64,000 bases of DNA from Draconibacterium aestuarii (lineage in GTDB: Bacteria; Bacteroidota; Bacteroidia; Bacteroidales; Prolixibacteraceae), in assembly GCA_026671195.1 (NCBI GenBank), contig JAPOHD010000067.1, positions 1 to 64,000 of the forward strand, read 5' to 3'. The notes under the pieces were generated by a model. The model saw only the letters and a program-made list of their open reading frames with translations. It was not told the DNA's origin and made no database searches. Below are positions 1 to 8,135 of this stretch, in pieces (the first letter of the stretch is position 1; the number at the start of each line of letters is the position of its first letter). Both the position numbers and the translations under genes were made by a program.

Positions 1-93
1 AATATCTTGAACATCACCGGGAGAAACCCAATACTGAAAAGGGGAATTGGATATTTGAGTAAAATAGAAAAATTTCATTTTGCTTGTCTTTTG

Positions 94-124
94 AACCTAT
101 GGATTTCCAATCCATAGTTGTTTA
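94..124. repeat. Dispersed REP-like hairpin, copy 1
   Basis: A perfect 9-bp stem (97-105 with 109-117) closes a TCC triloop, and an outer AAC/GTT pairing continues after a two-base bulge. The central bases ATTTCCAAT and the flanks AACCT and GTTTA are the same as in the copy at 2339-2371, while the stem bases differ in a way that keeps pairing. Such short covarying palindromes are typical of REP sequences mobilised by RAYT transposases; no RAYT gene is in the window. Confidence 0.6.
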
Positions 125-220
125 GTTTTTATGAGTAATGTCCGACTATAAAACGAATTATGCAAAAGATTCTTTCGCTTCATTGCTTTATGCTCAGAAA
201 CCTCTACCGTTCTATAGCCT

Positions 221-247
221 GTCATTCCGAGCGAAGCGAGGAATCTG
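221..247. repeat. GTCATTCC-type intergenic palindrome
   Basis: The stretch starting GTCATTCCGAGCG and ending GAGGAATC contains ATTCC and GGAAT arms around GAGCGAAGCGAG. A very similar short palindrome is known from intergenic DNA of many unrelated bacteria. Only one copy is seen here, so repetition in this genome is assumed rather than shown. Confidence 0.5.
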
Positions 248-287
248 TTCCTTGTTAACCGTACAATAGTGATTTTTTATCAATAAT

Positions 288-1976
288 CTAGTGGCTATTA
301 CCGCTTACTTTAAAATGCTCACCAGTGGCTTTTACAATGATTTCGTACCACCATTCGGGGTAGCCTGCAAAAATGGGCGATGCGGGCATTCCTGTTTCGG
401 TACGCACAAATTCACCGTCTTTTTCACGTTTTATATTGCCATCGGTGTATTTTACCAGCAGGTACTGTCCGAGTTTTTGCCAGCGTTTGGTCATGTTGTT
501 GGCCTCATTAACCGAGTACTGCGTAATAAATTTACGGGCTTGTTTTTTACTTTTATTATTGTATAATTCTTCGGCTGCCTTATCAATCATCGGTACATAA
601 GCAACAAATTTATCTTCCAGTTCCTTTTGAATGATCTGGATATCCTGAATCATGTCGCTGTAACGCAAGTACGCAAAGTTGGCAACCGCACTGAATGCCC
701 AGAATGCTGATGTTCCGCTGTAGGTTAACAAGTCGCCGTTTCCAACCTTAAAACATTCCGGAATTTCGGTTATTCCGCAATACATGGGTGCATAACAAGT
801 GCTGTAAGCATCATCTACGCCAAACCATAGAATTCCACCAATGGGATCGGGTAACCAACTGCGAGACTGCGCCACAAACGAAAATCCGGTTTGCTGTGTC
901 GAAATAGCACGTTCGTTACAATATTCAACCGAATCAACTTCCCAAGTTAATCCTCTCCATCGGTAAGGTAATTGGTAAGGGCCTGCGCCAATATCCTGAG
1001 TCATGTCCAATTCAGTCCCTTCAAAGTGGTCACGCATCATTCCCATTACATCCTGTACCGATAACTGTTTGTCGGGTTTTATCCATAAAGGAATTCGGTT
1101 TGAAGGGAAATTATTCTCACCATCGTGTTCAATATTTCCTTTAACATATTCTGTATAATTCTCCATTCCATTGGAAACTTTGTTAAACCCGGCCCAAACA
1201 CGGGCATCGCAAAAACGTGCTCCTCCAAAATCAACAGGAGCGTACACATCGGAGAAACTAAAATCTCTGTTGGTTCCGGTATACCAGCCTTTTTCGCGGG
1301 CAAATGAGATTACATCTTTCGAATAAACACAGTTTTTTGAATCGTTCAGAGGGAAAGTGGTAATACGAGCCTGGTTGGCATGTCCACTGATAAATCCATC
1401 GGGAATTCGCTGAGCTACCCAAACAGCACCTTTTTCTCCTTCACCTTTTCCAATAAGTTCCAAAATCCATACTTCTTCAGGATCGGCTATAGAAAACGAT
1501 TCGCCCGAGCTGTAGTACCCAAATTCAGTTACTAAATCGGTCATCACCTGTATGGCTTCGCGGGCTGTTTTGGCACGTTGTAAGGTTACATAAATCAAAC
1601 TTCCATAATCCATAATTGCACCACTCTGACTTGCCAGTTCACTTCTTCCACCAAAAGTAGTTTCCCCAATGGCCAGTTGAAATTCATTCATATTTCCAAC
1701 CACACTGTAGGTGTGTGCCGGTTGTGGAATTTCTCCCAGGTAAGTGCCTGTGTCCCACTCATAAATTTTACGCATGGTGCCTTCGGGGTGGTCGGCTGCC
1801 GGCTGAAAATACAATTCGCCATAAAGTGTGTGCGAGTCGGCAGCATATGTTATCATCGTTGATCCGTCAATTGTAGCCCCTTTTGTTACCAAAAAATTAG
1901 TACATGCATTGGAAATTTGCTGGTTTAAAATAAGGAATGAAACAATCAACATTCCCACCCAAAAAATCTTCTTCAT
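288..1976 (-). CDS. C69-family dipeptidase (peptidase U34), secreted
   Basis: 562 residues. A signal peptide (residues 1-24) ends just before ACTNFLVTKGAT. In the C69 family of N-terminal-nucleophile hydrolases the cysteine exposed after processing is the catalytic residue, and Cys25 fits that place. The family hydrolyses dipeptides in the periplasm or at the surface. Length and the downstream blocks (GESFSIADPEEVW, SNRIPLW) fit a full-length family member. It appears monocistronic; a -7 box TATCTTTG lies at 2014-2007 on the same strand, about 30 bases before the start. Exact substrate is not visible. Confidence 0.88.
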   Translation of the reverse strand: MKKIFWVGMLIVSFLILNQQISNACTNFLVTKGATIDGSTMITYAADSHTLYGELYFQPAADHPEGTMRKIYEWDTGTYLGEIPQPAHTYSVVGNMNEFQLAIGETTFGGRSELASQSGAIMDYGSLIYVTLQRAKTAREAIQVMTDLVTEFGYYSSGESFSIADPEEVWILELIGKGEGEKGAVWVAQRIPDGFISGHANQARITTFPLNDSKNCVYSKDVISFAREKGWYTGTNRDFSFSDVYAPVDFGGARFCDARVWAGFNKVSNGMENYTEYVKGNIEHDGENNFPSNRIPLWIKPDKQLSVQDVMGMMRDHFEGTELDMTQDIGAGPYQLPYRWRGLTWEVDSVEYCNERAISTQQTGFSFVAQSRSWLPDPIGGILWFGVDDAYSTCYAPMYCGITEIPECFKVGNGDLLTYSGTSAFWAFSAVANFAYLRYSDMIQDIQIIQKELEDKFVAYVPMIDKAAEELYNNKSKKQARKFITQYSVNEANNMTKRWQKLGQYLLVKYTDGNIKREKDGEFVRTETGMPASPIFAGYPEWWYEIIVKATGEHFKVSGNSH

Positions 1977-2006
1977 TATTTAGTTTATTTTATTTTAAGA
2001 AAGCAA

Positions 2007-2014
2007 CAAAGATA
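2007..2014 (-). promoter_or_regulatory. Candidate -7 box of the C69 dipeptidase gene
   Basis: The minus strand reads TATCTTTG, matching the Bacteroidota sigma-ABfr -7 consensus TAnnTTTG, about 30 bases before the ATG. No clear TTTG -33 element is seen at the usual spacing. Confidence 0.45.
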
Positions 2015-2223
2015 TATAAATCGTTCAGGTTACACATGATATTTATCCGTCTAAAACTTCCTGATACCGAATAATTTTTATTCAGTAAAGATCTGTAAAA
2101 AGCTTTTTGTTGGCGGGTTTAAGAAGCCATAAATCTTATTCCATATTTTATTTTCTAATTACTGGTTTAATACCATGTAATTTATTGCAGCTACTTTAGT
2201 TTCTATAAACTTGTTTTTTGATC

Positions 2224-2302
2224 GAAGTCCGAAGACAGGAGACAGAAGTTTCGAAATATATCATTGAACGTTTTTCTTCGATCTTCCGACTTCTGTCTTC
2301 CG
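2224..2302. repeat. Imperfect long inverted repeat (GAAGACAGAAG type)
   Basis: The left arm near 2224-2248 (CGAAGACAGGAGACAGAAG) and the right arm near 2283-2302, whose reverse complement begins CGGAAGACAGAAGTCGGAAG, match with a few mismatches and are separated by about 35 AT-rich bases. The pair would form a long imperfect hairpin. Similar purine-rich GAAGACAGAAG stretches occur as intergenic repeats in other Bacteroidota. Confidence 0.45.
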
Positions 2303-2338
2303 CCCATGCTCATTTTTTTTCGAATTTGATTCGAGGCT

Positions 2339-2371
2339 TAAACCTGTGTATTTCCAATGCACAGTGGTTTA
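2339..2371. repeat. Dispersed REP-like hairpin, copy 2
   Basis: Second copy of the element at 94-124. Stem 2344-2352 pairs with 2356-2364 around the same TCC triloop with one G-T pair; an outer TAAAC/GTTTA stem follows a two-base bulge (TG here, TT in copy 1). An A-T pair of copy 1 is G-C here and a G-C pair is T-G, so both copies keep the fold. Confidence 0.6.
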
Positions 2372-2386
2372 TTTGTAAATTGCTCT

Positions 2387-2421
2387 AAAAAAACAGGTAG
2401 TCCATCGCTCGACAAACTACC
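2387..2421 (-). terminator. Rho-independent terminator of the DUF6261-like gene
   Basis: On the minus strand GGTAGT (2421-2416) and ACTACC (2401-2396) form a six-bp stem over a 14-base loop, followed by TGTTTTTTT. It lies 24 bases after the stop of the gene ending at 2445. Confidence 0.5.
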
Positions 2422-2444
2422 CATTCAAAATTTATGAAAAAAAA

Positions 2445-3176
2445 CTAAAGTGTTTCTTCTTTGTTGTCAACTGGTTTGTTCCATTTCTGAATTCTGGCAG
2501 CCGTATTGGCTTCCCGTATGTATTGTGAGATTTCATCGGCAACGCCGCCAATTTCGGCAGGAGTATTCATGGCGTATAATACATTTAATAAATTCTCCAA
2601 TAATTCAAGCGAATCTTTCAGGTTTTTAAAAGCCTGCGCGTCGGCAACGGTCGTATCGCCCGATCGTACAGCACTTCTTTCCTGTGTTGTGGAAACATAG
2701 AGTTGGTTGTCTCTGTCGATTTCATTTACCCATTCGGTGGCATTTACGGTTTGCAGGTATTCCAGGTTTTTTGGTTTTCTTAAATCGTTTAACAAACTCA
2801 TCAGGGCCGCTGTTTCTTTTTCGCGGGGCAGGCTAAAGATTTGCAATCCGTTTTTATCAAATTCAGTCCATAAAACCTCGCACGCTGTACGATATGCCTC
2901 GTTTTCGCGTTGTAACCCGGATTTAACATGGTCGCGTAACGATCTGAAACTATTGTCTCGTTTCCGATCGGCTTCTTTTACTTTTTCGGTTAAAGGCTGT
3001 TTTTGTGTGCTGCCAATTGCTTGCACTGCTGTTTCTAGCTGGGGTTTAAGTTGGGCCAACAGCGGCGAAATCATAGGATTTTCAGGAAATGCGGAACTTA
3101 AGAGATCGGTGATTCTCTGGGCTAAAGCGGTTAATCCCGGTAACGAAAAATAGGAGAATAAAATTTTTGTAAGCAT
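2445..3176 (-). CDS. DUF6261-like hypothetical protein
   Basis: 243 residues, no signal peptide or clear membrane segment, largely helical and charged. Composition and the layout of long helices (residues 1-120, then 150-235) resemble the DUF6261 group restricted to Bacteroidota; the family call is from memory of the pattern and not certain. No catalytic motif is visible. The gene stands alone with its own terminator. Its upstream side is the most structured DNA in the window: a 41-bp tandem hairpin array (3302-3640) and a nested inverted-repeat element (3657-3720), both between this start and the next gene on the same strand. A functional link is inference. Confidence 0.6.
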   Translation of the reverse strand: MLTKILFSYFSLPGLTALAQRITDLLSSAFPENPMISPLLAQLKPQLETAVQAIGSTQKQPLTEKVKEADRKRDNSFRSLRDHVKSGLQRENEAYRTACEVLWTEFDKNGLQIFSLPREKETAALMSLLNDLRKPKNLEYLQTVNATEWVNEIDRDNQLYVSTTQERSAVRSGDTTVADAQAFKNLKDSLELLENLLNVLYAMNTPAEIGGVADEISQYIREANTAARIQKWNKPVDNKEETL

Positions 3177-3301
3177 GGTGATTAATAGTTGTGGTTTTTT
3201 AATTGTATTAAAAATACTGTCTTTTGTTCACTAGGGCAATAGTTTTCATAATAAAATTTTGTGTCTAGGTTGTAAAACATAAAATGCAATGATTCAATTG
3301 T

Positions 3302-3640
3302 TTGTTGTGGGTGTAAAATGACAATTGTGAGGAATAGAGTATTTGTTTTGTACTTTAAATGGGTATTTGTACAGCTCAATTCGTTGTTTTGAATTGAAAA
3401 CACCGGTTTTGATAATTCTTTTTTTTGTTTTGAGGCGGAAAGACCAATCCTGATAATTCAAATCCTTGTTTTGTGCGCAAAACAACAATTTTTATTTTCC
3501 AAAAGCTTGTTTTGCGTCCGAAACAAGGATTTTTATTTTCCAGAAGTTTGTTTTGCGTTCAAAACATCGATTTTGAAAATTCAGTTTCTTGTTTTGTAAT
3601 CGAAAGAGCAATTCTTACGGTACAAAGGCTTGTATTTACA
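3302..3640. repeat. 41-bp tandem array of hairpin-forming units
   Basis: TTGTTTTG starts at 3343, 3384, 3425, 3466, 3507, 3548 and 3589, exactly 41 bases apart; degenerate units fit at 3302 (TTGTTGTG) and 3630 (TTGTATTT). Each unit is roughly TTGTTTTG, four to six variable bases, CRAAACA, then an AT-rich spacer such as ATTTTTATTTTCC. Several units form stems: unit 3466 has TTGTTTTG/CAAAACAA around TGCG, unit 3548 TGTTTTG/CAAAACA around CGTT, unit 3507 CTTGTTT/AAACAAG. Forty-one is not a multiple of three, which argues against a coding repeat. Spacers are similar to one another, so this is not a CRISPR array. Confidence 0.8.
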
Positions 3641-3656
3641 ATGTGATGCGGTTTTA

Positions 3657-3720
3657 CTTTTGGTAAAGCCCTCACAAAGTTCTGCCAGAACTCTAAAAAT
3701 AGTGGAGGCTCAACCAAAAG
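3657..3720. other. Nested inverted-repeat element (possible structured RNA or cruciform)
   Basis: Three nested pairings are visible: CTTTTGGT (3657-3664) with ACCAAAAG (3713-3720); AGCCCTC (3667-3673) with GAGGCT (3705-3710), one bulged C; and AGTTCT (3678-3683) with AGAACT (3687-3692) around GCC. It lies between the end of the methionine gamma-lyase-like gene and the tandem array. No U-run follows on either strand, so it is not a simple terminator. Confidence 0.55.
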
Positions 3721-3813
3721 CAGGGTAAGTATAAAATGTACTTTTAATTTTTTTACTTACAGAACTGATTTCTTGTCAGGTTTGTGTTAAGATTACCCTT
3801 ACTGATTGGGTTG

Positions 3814-4995
3814 TTACAAACAACTCTTTATTTTTTCAAACGTCTCCTCAATATCATTATCCAGTCCCACCGAAAAACGTACCAAGCCATCTGACAAACC
3901 CATTTCTTTTTGAACTTCAATCGGAATTTCGGAAGAAGTGCTATGGCCGGAACAGCTAAACAATGTACGGAAATACCCCAGCGAAACCGCCAGGTAACCC
4001 ACGCCGGCCTGTTGCATCTTATTCATAATGGTATTGGCATTTTTCTCTGTTTCAAAGTCAATAGCCAACATCCCTCCATAGCCAAATTGTTGATTCATCA
4101 GTTGCGTGTGCAGTTCGTGTTGCGGATGTTTTTTTAAGCCCGGGTATTTTACCGACAACTCCAGTTCCTCCAGCTTTTGGGCAATATACATGGCATTCGA
4201 GCTGTGTTGTTTCATGCGAAGATGCAGGGTATGCAGGTTTTTTAAAATACTCGACGATCGAAGCGGATCGAGCACCGGTCCAAGCAACATGGCTGTTCCG
4301 TCGTTTACATTTGAAAGCTGTGCAATAAATTCGTTCGATCCGCAAATGGCGCCTGCCACACAATCGTTTTTACCATTTATAAACTTGGTCATACTGTACA
4401 CTACAAAATCGGCGCCCAGTTCTGCCGGCGAAAAAATCATGGGTGTAAATGTGTTGTCAACCATCAGTTTCGCATTGCCTGCATGTGCTATTCTTGCCAG
4501 TTCCGGGATATCGGAGACCTGAAGTAGGGGATTGGTAACGGTTTCTGTATATATAACTTTTGTATTGGGGCGCATGGCGTTTTTCACCTCTTCAAGACGG
4601 GTGATATCAACAAACGTAACTTCGATGTTGTATTTTGGTAACCAGTTTTTCAAAAAAGCATAGGTTCCGCCATAGGTTGTTACGCTGGTAACAATATGAT
4701 CGCCCGAATTACAAAGTTGCAGCAGCGAACAGGTGATGGCTGCCATCCCCGAAGAAGTGATCCAGGCTGATTCTGTTTTTTCCATGGCCGCCAAAGCATC
4801 AGCCAGGTACTTGTTACTTGGGTTCCAGTGTCGCGAATACAAAAAGCAACCTTCCATATGCCCCAGAAAAGTCTCTTCCATGGTTTCGCCTTCTAAAAAA
4901 GTGTAGGTCGATGAGTCAGTAATGGATGGATTTACACCACCAAATTCACCAAACTGCTGAATGTCATATATTCTTTTGGCCGGATCTGATTTCAT
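3814..4995 (-). CDS. PLP-dependent trans-sulfuration enzyme, methionine gamma-lyase-like
   Basis: 393 residues, a full-length Cys/Met-metabolism PLP enzyme of fold type I. The cofactor lysine is in SMTKFINGKND (Lys204), the aspartate that pairs with the pyridine nitrogen is in MVDNTF (Asp180), and the phosphate contacts are at TSSGMAA (about 80-86). The C-terminal substrate loop reads SLGYFRTLFSCSGHSTS in place of the usual SLG-TL-P-TH pattern. These features fit gamma-lyases that split methionine or cystathionine to an oxoacid, ammonia and a thiol, but the exact substrate cannot be set from sequence. It is cytoplasmic and stands alone; the next gene upstream (anmK) ends 141 bases away. Confidence 0.8.
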   Translation of the reverse strand: MKSDPAKRIYDIQQFGEFGGVNPSITDSSTYTFLEGETMEETFLGHMEGCFLYSRHWNPSNKYLADALAAMEKTESAWITSSGMAAITCSLLQLCNSGDHIVTSVTTYGGTYAFLKNWLPKYNIEVTFVDITRLEEVKNAMRPNTKVIYTETVTNPLLQVSDIPELARIAHAGNAKLMVDNTFTPMIFSPAELGADFVVYSMTKFINGKNDCVAGAICGSNEFIAQLSNVNDGTAMLLGPVLDPLRSSSILKNLHTLHLRMKQHSSNAMYIAQKLEELELSVKYPGLKKHPQHELHTQLMNQQFGYGGMLAIDFETEKNANTIMNKMQQAGVGYLAVSLGYFRTLFSCSGHSTSSEIPIEVQKEMGLSDGLVRFSVGLDNDIEETFEKIKSCL

Positions 4996-5136
4996 ACTAT
5001 TAGCTATTAGTTTCCGGCAAGTTAAGAGGAAACAAATAGTTGAAGAATGATTTTAGTTTGGTTTTGGCTGTATTCCGTGGTACTTGTTTAATATGTTTCA
5101 GTTGTTGCAGAAATAGAGACCGGGTTTGTCTCCCAG

Positions 5137-6231
5137 TTAGGGTAAATAAACAACCCCGCCACAGCTGTCTTTCTTCGCCCCGGTTACCGAGGCCAGACAA
5201 TTGTTGATATTGTTAATACGCAGTACTCCAAGAAATGCAAAAATAATGGCTTCTTTAAAATCAATAATCTCTTTCGAAGGTATAATCAATTCGGTTGTTG
5301 TTAAGGCTTTAATCCTTTCAATCAGAAAAGAATTAAAAGCACCACCGCCCGTTATCAACATTTTTCCTTTGCCCGATATGGAATTTGTTATTTGAATAGC
5401 CACGTGTTCGTATACTGTTCGCATTTTGTCAGCATCCGAAATGTTGAATTGATTTAAAACAGGAAAGAACTCCGTTTCAACCCATTCTCTTCCCAACGAT
5501 TTTGGCGGAGTGAGTTGATAAAATGGTATTTTATTTAGTCGATCAAGAAGTTCGGTGTTGATGTTTCCATGGCGACCCAAATCTCCGTTTTTATCGTATG
5601 GCAGCCCCTTTTTTTCTGCAAAGTGGTTTAAAACAAAATTTACCGGACAATTATCAAAAGCCTGTCGTGTTCCATCTTTCCCAAAAGAAATATTGGCAAA
5701 ACCTCCCAGGTTCAGGCAGTAACTGTATTCTGAAAAAAGAAGCTGGTCGCCAATGGGAACAAGCGGTGCTCCCTGACCGCCTAATGCTACATCGCCGGTT
5801 CTGAAATCGGAAACGGTAAGTACGTTGGTTTTTGCCGCAATTGCCGCTCCATTTCCAATTTGAAGCGTATAACCTTTTTCCGGTTGATGAAAAACCGTGT
5901 GGCCGTGTGACGCAATGATCGAGGGAGCGAAGTTTGTGCTTTCAATAAAATGTTTCACTTGTTCGCCAATGAAGCTGCCATATTTTGAATGCAACGCAGT
6001 TAACTCCTCTCCATGCAGCGAAGGAGAGAACTTGAGTTGCTCTTCCCAATCTTTTGAATACGAAATTGTTTTGGCCTCACAGAGTTTGAAGCTCCATTTT
6101 TTATCCTGAAGTTGAAACTCAACGGCAGCAATATCAAGCCCGTCCAAAGATGTGCCCGACATTACTCCAATGGCTTTGATTGTACCGCTATGCATTCTGT
6201 TTTTATTCATTAAGAATTGATTTTTCTGCAT
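5137..6231 (-). CDS. anmK: Anhydro-N-acetylmuramic acid kinase
   Basis: 364 residues, the usual family length. AnmK hydrolyses the 1,6-anhydro bond of anhMurNAc and phosphorylates it to MurNAc-6-phosphate in peptidoglycan recycling. The N-terminal phosphate loop GVMSGTSLDGLD (about 22-33), ASHGHTVFHQP, DFRTGDVALGGQGAP and the late ITGGGAFNSFL block are diagnostic. Starts at residues 8 or 13 (6210, 6195) are also possible because the conserved domain begins at about residue 19. Its start is only 9 bases after the M23 peptidase stop, so the two form an operon that pairs cell-wall hydrolysis with muropeptide sugar recycling. Confidence 0.93.
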   Translation of the reverse strand: MQKNQFLMNKNRMHSGTIKAIGVMSGTSLDGLDIAAVEFQLQDKKWSFKLCEAKTISYSKDWEEQLKFSPSLHGEELTALHSKYGSFIGEQVKHFIESTNFAPSIIASHGHTVFHQPEKGYTLQIGNGAAIAAKTNVLTVSDFRTGDVALGGQGAPLVPIGDQLLFSEYSYCLNLGGFANISFGKDGTRQAFDNCPVNFVLNHFAEKKGLPYDKNGDLGRHGNINTELLDRLNKIPFYQLTPPKSLGREWVETEFFPVLNQFNISDADKMRTVYEHVAIQITNSISGKGKMLITGGGAFNSFLIERIKALTTTELIIPSKEIIDFKEAIIFAFLGVLRINNINNCLASVTGAKKDSCGGVVYLP

Positions 6232-6240
6232 CCAAACATT

Positions 6241-7941
6241 CTATTTCCAAAAGTTCACTTCGTAAACGGCACTGTTCCCCCGGTAGTCGGTAACCGTTAA
6301 TTTTAAGTGATGCTGTCTGTTAAATTCAAAACGTGTTTTATCGAAATAATGCGTAATTCTGTTATTCTTGGGATCATATTCAAACAGTGCCCATTTCCCA
6401 TCAAGTATTCCTTCAATTGTTTCAATACCGGCCAAATCATCTTGAATTTTAAACCGAATACGATTCGTTTCGGTTAAGGCATTGGCTTTTATACTTAACG
6501 GAATAATAGTCGGGGCAATGGTATCAACAACCACAGCGTATGTACCAAAATTGCTTGTTTTGGTTTCCACCCATCCATTTTTAAATTTACCGCCTGCGGC
6601 ATAAAATTCCCCCGTTGTTGTGTCAATGTTGGCCAGTATTGCTTTCGGTTCTAACTCCCTGGGAAGATTTTTTGCTTTTACCCGAAGGTCTATATTTTTA
6701 TGTAGCGGGACCGTATTGTTGTGAACGATATGGTACTCGCTGTAAAATTCTGCAGGTGCGTTTTTTTTAGAATAAAAGAAATTGAAATCTTTATACAAAG
6801 CATTCTTAGGAATAAGCATTTCAATATCGTCAGTATTAAACTGGTTTTCTTTATTGTATTTAAACAATCTTTGCGATTCGTTGCTGTTTATTTGTACGTT
6901 TTTAAAACTCCCTTTCATTGAAAAAGCTATAACCGACGTATTTCCGTAGGTGTCTTGCAGTTCTATTTCAACCTGTTGCGTTTTATCTGGTTCGGGCGAT
7001 ATAATTCCCCGAGAGCCATTGTGGTTGTATATTGGAAGCTTGTTGCCGGGTTCCAGCCAGGTTTTCTGAAAGCGGCGTTTCGATGTCACATATTCATCGT
7101 AAACAATATGGCTGTTAATGTATCTGGAGTTGTCGAATGAAAAGCGGTTTAACCGGAACATAAACTGCGTTTCATCGTCAAGGGTCATTCGCAATAAATT
7201 AATTCCGCATTTGTTATAAGTTCCGTTAAAATAATCGTTGGTTTGAACGGCTACACCAATTTTTCCCCAAGCCGGGATGACCGGGTTATTTTTTAAATGG
7301 TATTTTCCGTCATAAAAAACAACCGGATAACTTTGCTGAATGGTACTGAAGTTTACATGCGAATCATCGGAAAGAGGGACAACCAGCAAAGAGAAAATTT
7401 TTGGGGCGATACTATCTTTAACGGGAAAGTTGTACTTCAAAGGGTTTAAAGGTTCCTCTGTTTTTGTGTCTCTAATCTCGAAATGCAAATGAGGACCGCC
7501 GGAACTCCCGCTATTCCCACTTTTGGCAATTTCGTCGTTTTGTTTCACCGGAAACAAATACTGCGGAATCTGCAAATCAACACGAAAAGATTTTTGTTCA
7601 TACTGTTTGTCTTTTACATATTTATCAATGGCGGGGCTAAAGTGCAGCAAATGTCCATATACCGTTGTGGTACCGTTTGTATGGTTTATATACAAAGCAT
7701 TTCCGTACCCTGTTGGCGACACCGCAATTCGCGAAATATATCCATTGGCAACTGCATACACAGGAATCCCGACAGTGCCTTGGGTTTTAATATCAATTCC
7801 CGAGTGAAAATGATTGCTTCTTAATTCAGCAAAACTGCCACTCAATAATAGAGGAATCTTTACAGGATCCGTGAAATAATTTTCTTGCCCAAAGCAGCCA
7901 ATTGAAATCAGTAGAAATAGAATAAGAGATATCGTTTTCAT
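6241..7941 (-). CDS. Secreted M23 (LytM) metallopeptidase
   Basis: 566 residues with a signal peptide (about 1-18). The LytM domain is at about 40-160: HSGID gives zinc ligands His46 and Asp50, YGHL follows, and HLHFEI gives His151 and His153. The M23 family cuts peptide crosslinks in peptidoglycan. The remaining 400 residues are beta-rich and have no recognised catalytic motif; a long C-terminal extension is common in Bacteroidota M23 proteins. It is the first gene of an operon with anmK. A -7 box TAAATTTG lies at 7969-7962 on this strand. Confidence 0.88.
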   Translation of the reverse strand: MKTISLILFLLISIGCFGQENYFTDPVKIPLLLSGSFAELRSNHFHSGIDIKTQGTVGIPVYAVANGYISRIAVSPTGYGNALYINHTNGTTTVYGHLLHFSPAIDKYVKDKQYEQKSFRVDLQIPQYLFPVKQNDEIAKSGNSGSSGGPHLHFEIRDTKTEEPLNPLKYNFPVKDSIAPKIFSLLVVPLSDDSHVNFSTIQQSYPVVFYDGKYHLKNNPVIPAWGKIGVAVQTNDYFNGTYNKCGINLLRMTLDDETQFMFRLNRFSFDNSRYINSHIVYDEYVTSKRRFQKTWLEPGNKLPIYNHNGSRGIISPEPDKTQQVEIELQDTYGNTSVIAFSMKGSFKNVQINSNESQRLFKYNKENQFNTDDIEMLIPKNALYKDFNFFYSKKNAPAEFYSEYHIVHNNTVPLHKNIDLRVKAKNLPRELEPKAILANIDTTTGEFYAAGGKFKNGWVETKTSNFGTYAVVVDTIAPTIIPLSIKANALTETNRIRFKIQDDLAGIETIEGILDGKWALFEYDPKNNRITHYFDKTRFEFNRQHHLKLTVTDYRGNSAVYEVNFWK

Positions 7942-7961
7942 GATAAATATTGATAGGCCAG

Positions 7962-7969
7962 CAAATTTA
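7962..7969 (-). promoter_or_regulatory. Candidate -7 box of the M23-anmK operon
   Basis: Minus-strand TAAATTTG about 20 bases before the ATG matches TAnnTTTG. No convincing -33 element is seen. Confidence 0.4.
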
Positions 7970-8135
7970 AATTTTTAACGGGCATTTGTTGCATCTTAGT
8001 TGTCATTCCTTAAAACATTTAATAATAATTCACGGTATCTTCCGGAGCGGATTAGTAGTTTTTGTAAACTCCAATAACTTCAATCAAAATCCATTAACAT
8101 GTGGGTGTTAGCATAATTTTGGGCAATCCATTGGT

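Larger units (their letters stand above)
1..287. other. Intergenic left edge with two palindromic elements
   Basis: No complete gene is visible. The third forward frame is open from the edge to a TAA at 60-62 and reads as a charged tail (ends NWIFE), which may be the last 19 residues of a gene lying outside the window; this is weak. The rest holds a 9-bp hairpin at 97-117 and a GTCATTCC-type palindrome at 221-247, both listed separately. Confidence 0.3.
1977..2444. other. Intergenic region rich in inverted repeats
   Basis: Holds the dipeptidase -7 box (2007-2014), the GAAGACAG-type inverted repeat (2224-2302), the second REP-like hairpin (2339-2371) and the DUF6261 terminator (2387-2421). 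No small open frame is convincing. Confidence 0.6.
3177..3813. other. Intergenic region with hairpin array
   Basis: Almost the whole stretch is occupied by the 41-bp array (3302-3640) and the nested element (3657-3720). The 120 bases next to the DUF6261 start are AT-rich with no clear -7 box; the last 90 bases before 3814 have nothing recognisable. Confidence 0.6.

Noticed and set aside
2707-3153. 148-codon frame antisense to the DUF6261-like gene
   Set aside because: Cysteine- and serine-rich shadow; the minus-strand gene has a terminator and better coding properties.
3294-3488. 64-codon minus-strand frame over the tandem repeats
   Set aside because: It follows the 41-bp repeat across three frames and has no coding-like features; composition is explained by the repeat.
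3302-3640. CRISPR array
   Set aside because: Repeats are degenerate, spacers resemble each other, and no cas gene is present.
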